Assembly: GCA_043778315.1 (NCBI GenBank)
Contig: JAYWGJ010000164.1
Span: 1-7,099 of the forward strand
Direction: 5' to 3'
DNA: 7,099 nt
Origin: JBEEMU01 sp043778315
Lineage (GTDB): Bacteria; Bacteroidota; Bacteroidia; Chitinophagales; Saprospiraceae
The translations under genes and the position numbers were made by a program. A model generated the notes under the pieces. It saw only the letters and a list, made by a program, of their open reading frames with translations. It did no database searches and was not told the origin of the DNA. Shown here in pieces: positions 6,144-7,099 of this stretch; the first letter of the stretch is position 1, and every line of letters begins with the position of its first letter.

Positions 6144-6908
6144 ATGTTTATAGATACACATACGCATTTGTATGTAAAAGAATTTGCCGAAGACATAAAA
6201 TCGGTGATACAAACGGCTGTAAGCGAAGGCGTTACGCAGTTTTATTTGCCTGCTATTGATAGCGAATCGCACGATGATATGCTGCGTTTGGAGGCGCAAT
6301 TTCCAGCACATTGTATCGCGATGATGGGTTTGCACCCGTGCAGCGTACAAGCGGACACGTTCGAGCGCGAAATGAACTTGGTAGAGTCGCATCTCGCGCT
6401 GCGCAAGTTTGTCGCTATCGGCGAAATAGGCATTGATTTACATTGGGACAAATCAACTTTGGACTTGCAAATACAAGCGTTTACTACGCAAATAGAATGG
6501 GCAAAAGCAGCAGATAGACCGATTGTGATACACGCCCGAAAAAGTATGCCCGAAATTTTACCTATTTTGCGCAAGCTAAAAACAAGTAAGCTACGCGGTA
6601 TTTTTCACTGTTTTGGTAGTTCGCTCCGCGACGCGGAAGAGTGCATCGATTTAGGGTTTATGCTCGGCATCGGTGGCGTAGTGACGTACCCGAAAGCGGG
6701 CTTGGAAACCGTATTGCAACACATTGATTTACAACATTTGGTATTAGAAACAGACGCGCCTTACCTCTCGCCCGTACCGTTTCGCGGCAGGCGAAACAGC
6801 AGCGCGTATATTCCGATTATAGCCCAAAAAATAGCGGAGATAAAAGGTGTGACCGTAGCCCAAGTAGCCGCAGCAACTACGGCAAATGCAGTGAAAATAT
6901 TTGCGTAA
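6144..6908 (+). CDS. tatD: TatD family metal-dependent hydrolase (DNase)
   Basis: The protein is 254 residues, a normal full length for the TatD family of amidohydrolase-fold TIM barrels. All expected metal ligands are visible: DTHTHL (4-9) with H6 and H8, the GLHP motif (62-65), GEIGID (93-98) with the bridging E94, VIHAR (128-132) with H130, FHCF (154-157) with H155, and ETDAPYL (202-208) with D204. The PFRGRRNS stretch (212-219) matches the usual P.rG..N turn. Family members are cytoplasmic metal-dependent 3'-5' exonucleases or endonucleases implicated in DNA repair and nucleic-acid turnover; despite the name, they are not needed for Tat protein export. The ATG at 6144 follows an A-rich leader, with no close Shine-Dalgarno, and places DTHTHL at the usual N-terminal position. 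The gene stands between the envelope protein and the AarF-type gene on the same strand. Its last codons (VKIFA-stop) form the first unit of a threefold repeat. Confidence 0.95.
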   Translation: MFIDTHTHLYVKEFAEDIKSVIQTAVSEGVTQFYLPAIDSESHDDMLRLEAQFPAHCIAMMGLHPCSVQADTFEREMNLVESHLALRKFVAIGEIGIDLHWDKSTLDLQIQAFTTQIEWAKAADRPIVIHARKSMPEILPILRKLKTSKLRGIFHCFGSSLRDAEECIDLGFMLGIGGVVTYPKAGLETVLQHIDLQHLVLETDAPYLSPVPFRGRRNSSAYIPIIAQKIAEIKGVTVAQVAAATTANAVKIFA

Positions 6909-6964
6909 AGCAACAATTAAAAATATTTGCGTAAAGCAATGGAATGAAAATATTTGCGTAAAGC
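6894..6964 (+). repeat. Threefold 26/27-nt repeat of the tatD 3' end
   Basis: The core AAAATATTTGCGTAAAGC begins at 6894, 6920 and 6947, giving spacings of 26 and 27 nt. The first two copies extend to AAAATATTTGCGTAAAGCAA. The first copy encodes the last residues and stop of tatD; the other two lie in the spacer before the next gene. The unequal spacing breaks any coding frame between units. Slippage or unequal recombination is the simplest origin. I see no strong hairpin in the unit. Confidence 0.85.
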
Positions 6965-7018
6965 GAACAATAAATATGCTCAAAAATTCATTTTCAAAAA
7001 CAAAATAACCATCAAAAC

Positions 7019-7099
7019 GTGCTTTTCGGACAAACCATACGCAATATCAATCGCGCCCGCGAAATAGCCAAAGTGATGGTGAAATACGGCTTTGAGGAC
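7019..7099 (+). CDS. AarF/UbiB (ABC1 kinase-like) family protein, 5' end only
   Basis: Twenty-seven codons are present before the window ends. The residues LFGQTIRNINRAREIAKVM and then KYGFED match the N-terminus I recall for Bacteroidota AarF/UbiB proteins, atypical kinase-fold ATPases linked to ubiquinone or quinone metabolism and lipid handling. The start is assigned to GTG at 7019: the in-frame stop at 6971-6973 is only 45 nt upstream, no ATG or TTG lies between, and starting here gives the expected N-terminus. An ATG at 6976 is in another frame and meets a stop after ten codons. The kinase core lies beyond the window, so the call rests on a short stretch. The tatD stop is 110 nt upstream on the same strand, so cotranscription is possible. 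Confidence 0.6.
   Translation, partial: MLFGQTIRNINRAREIAKVMVKYGFED

Noticed and set aside
6976..7008. ATG at 6976 as start of the AarF-type gene
   Set aside because: It is out of frame with the NINRAREI coding frame and meets a TAA after ten codons; it would require a frameshift, while GTG at 7019 gives the expected N-terminus.

Overview
The window looks like chromosomal DNA from a Bacteroidota bacterium, most likely the order Cytophagales. Three things point there: a very large secreted protein that joins a pseudo-peptidase, a TolB-like propeller and an outer-membrane barrel, an architecture I know from Cytophagales; A-rich start contexts without clear Shine-Dalgarno sequences; and promoter-like TAnnTTTG/TTTG elements of the Bacteroidota type. 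A species cannot be named from the sequence.

Left part (1-1500, visibly AT-rich) is accessory in character. A minus-strand orphan (87-506) resembles the N-terminal part of a kinase-like protein found in mobile-element polyvalent proteins, and stops before the catalytic lobe. Divergent from it is a two-gene toxin-antitoxin module: a DUF433 antitoxin (734-958), then 3 nt later a DUF5615 PIN-like toxin (962-1303), closed by a strong hairpin terminator (1318-1360). The module is bracketed by two copies of one palindromic repeat (580-644 and 1393-1500). The second copy carries 43 extra nt in its loop. The first lies in the divergent upstream region, where a terminator for either gene would make no sense.

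Middle and right part (1627-7099) is more GC-rich and looks like core genome. A glyoxalase-II-like metallo-beta-lactamase-fold hydrolase (1627-2289, minus) reads toward the toxin and away from the 1158-residue envelope protein (2506-5982, plus). After a 161-nt gap comes a complete TatD-family metal-dependent hydrolase (6144-6908), whose 3' end is echoed three times in a 26/27-nt imperfect repeat. The first 27 codons of an AarF/UbiB (ABC1) family protein, apparently from a GTG start, run off the right edge (7019-7099).

The right-hand genes are housekeeping types with no obvious shared pathway. Nothing here convincingly forms a large new defence or biosynthetic system. The most informative unusual features are the repeat-bracketed toxin-antitoxin cassette beside a truncated kinase-like gene, the metal-site-less peptidase domain in the envelope protein, and the repeated tatD tail.
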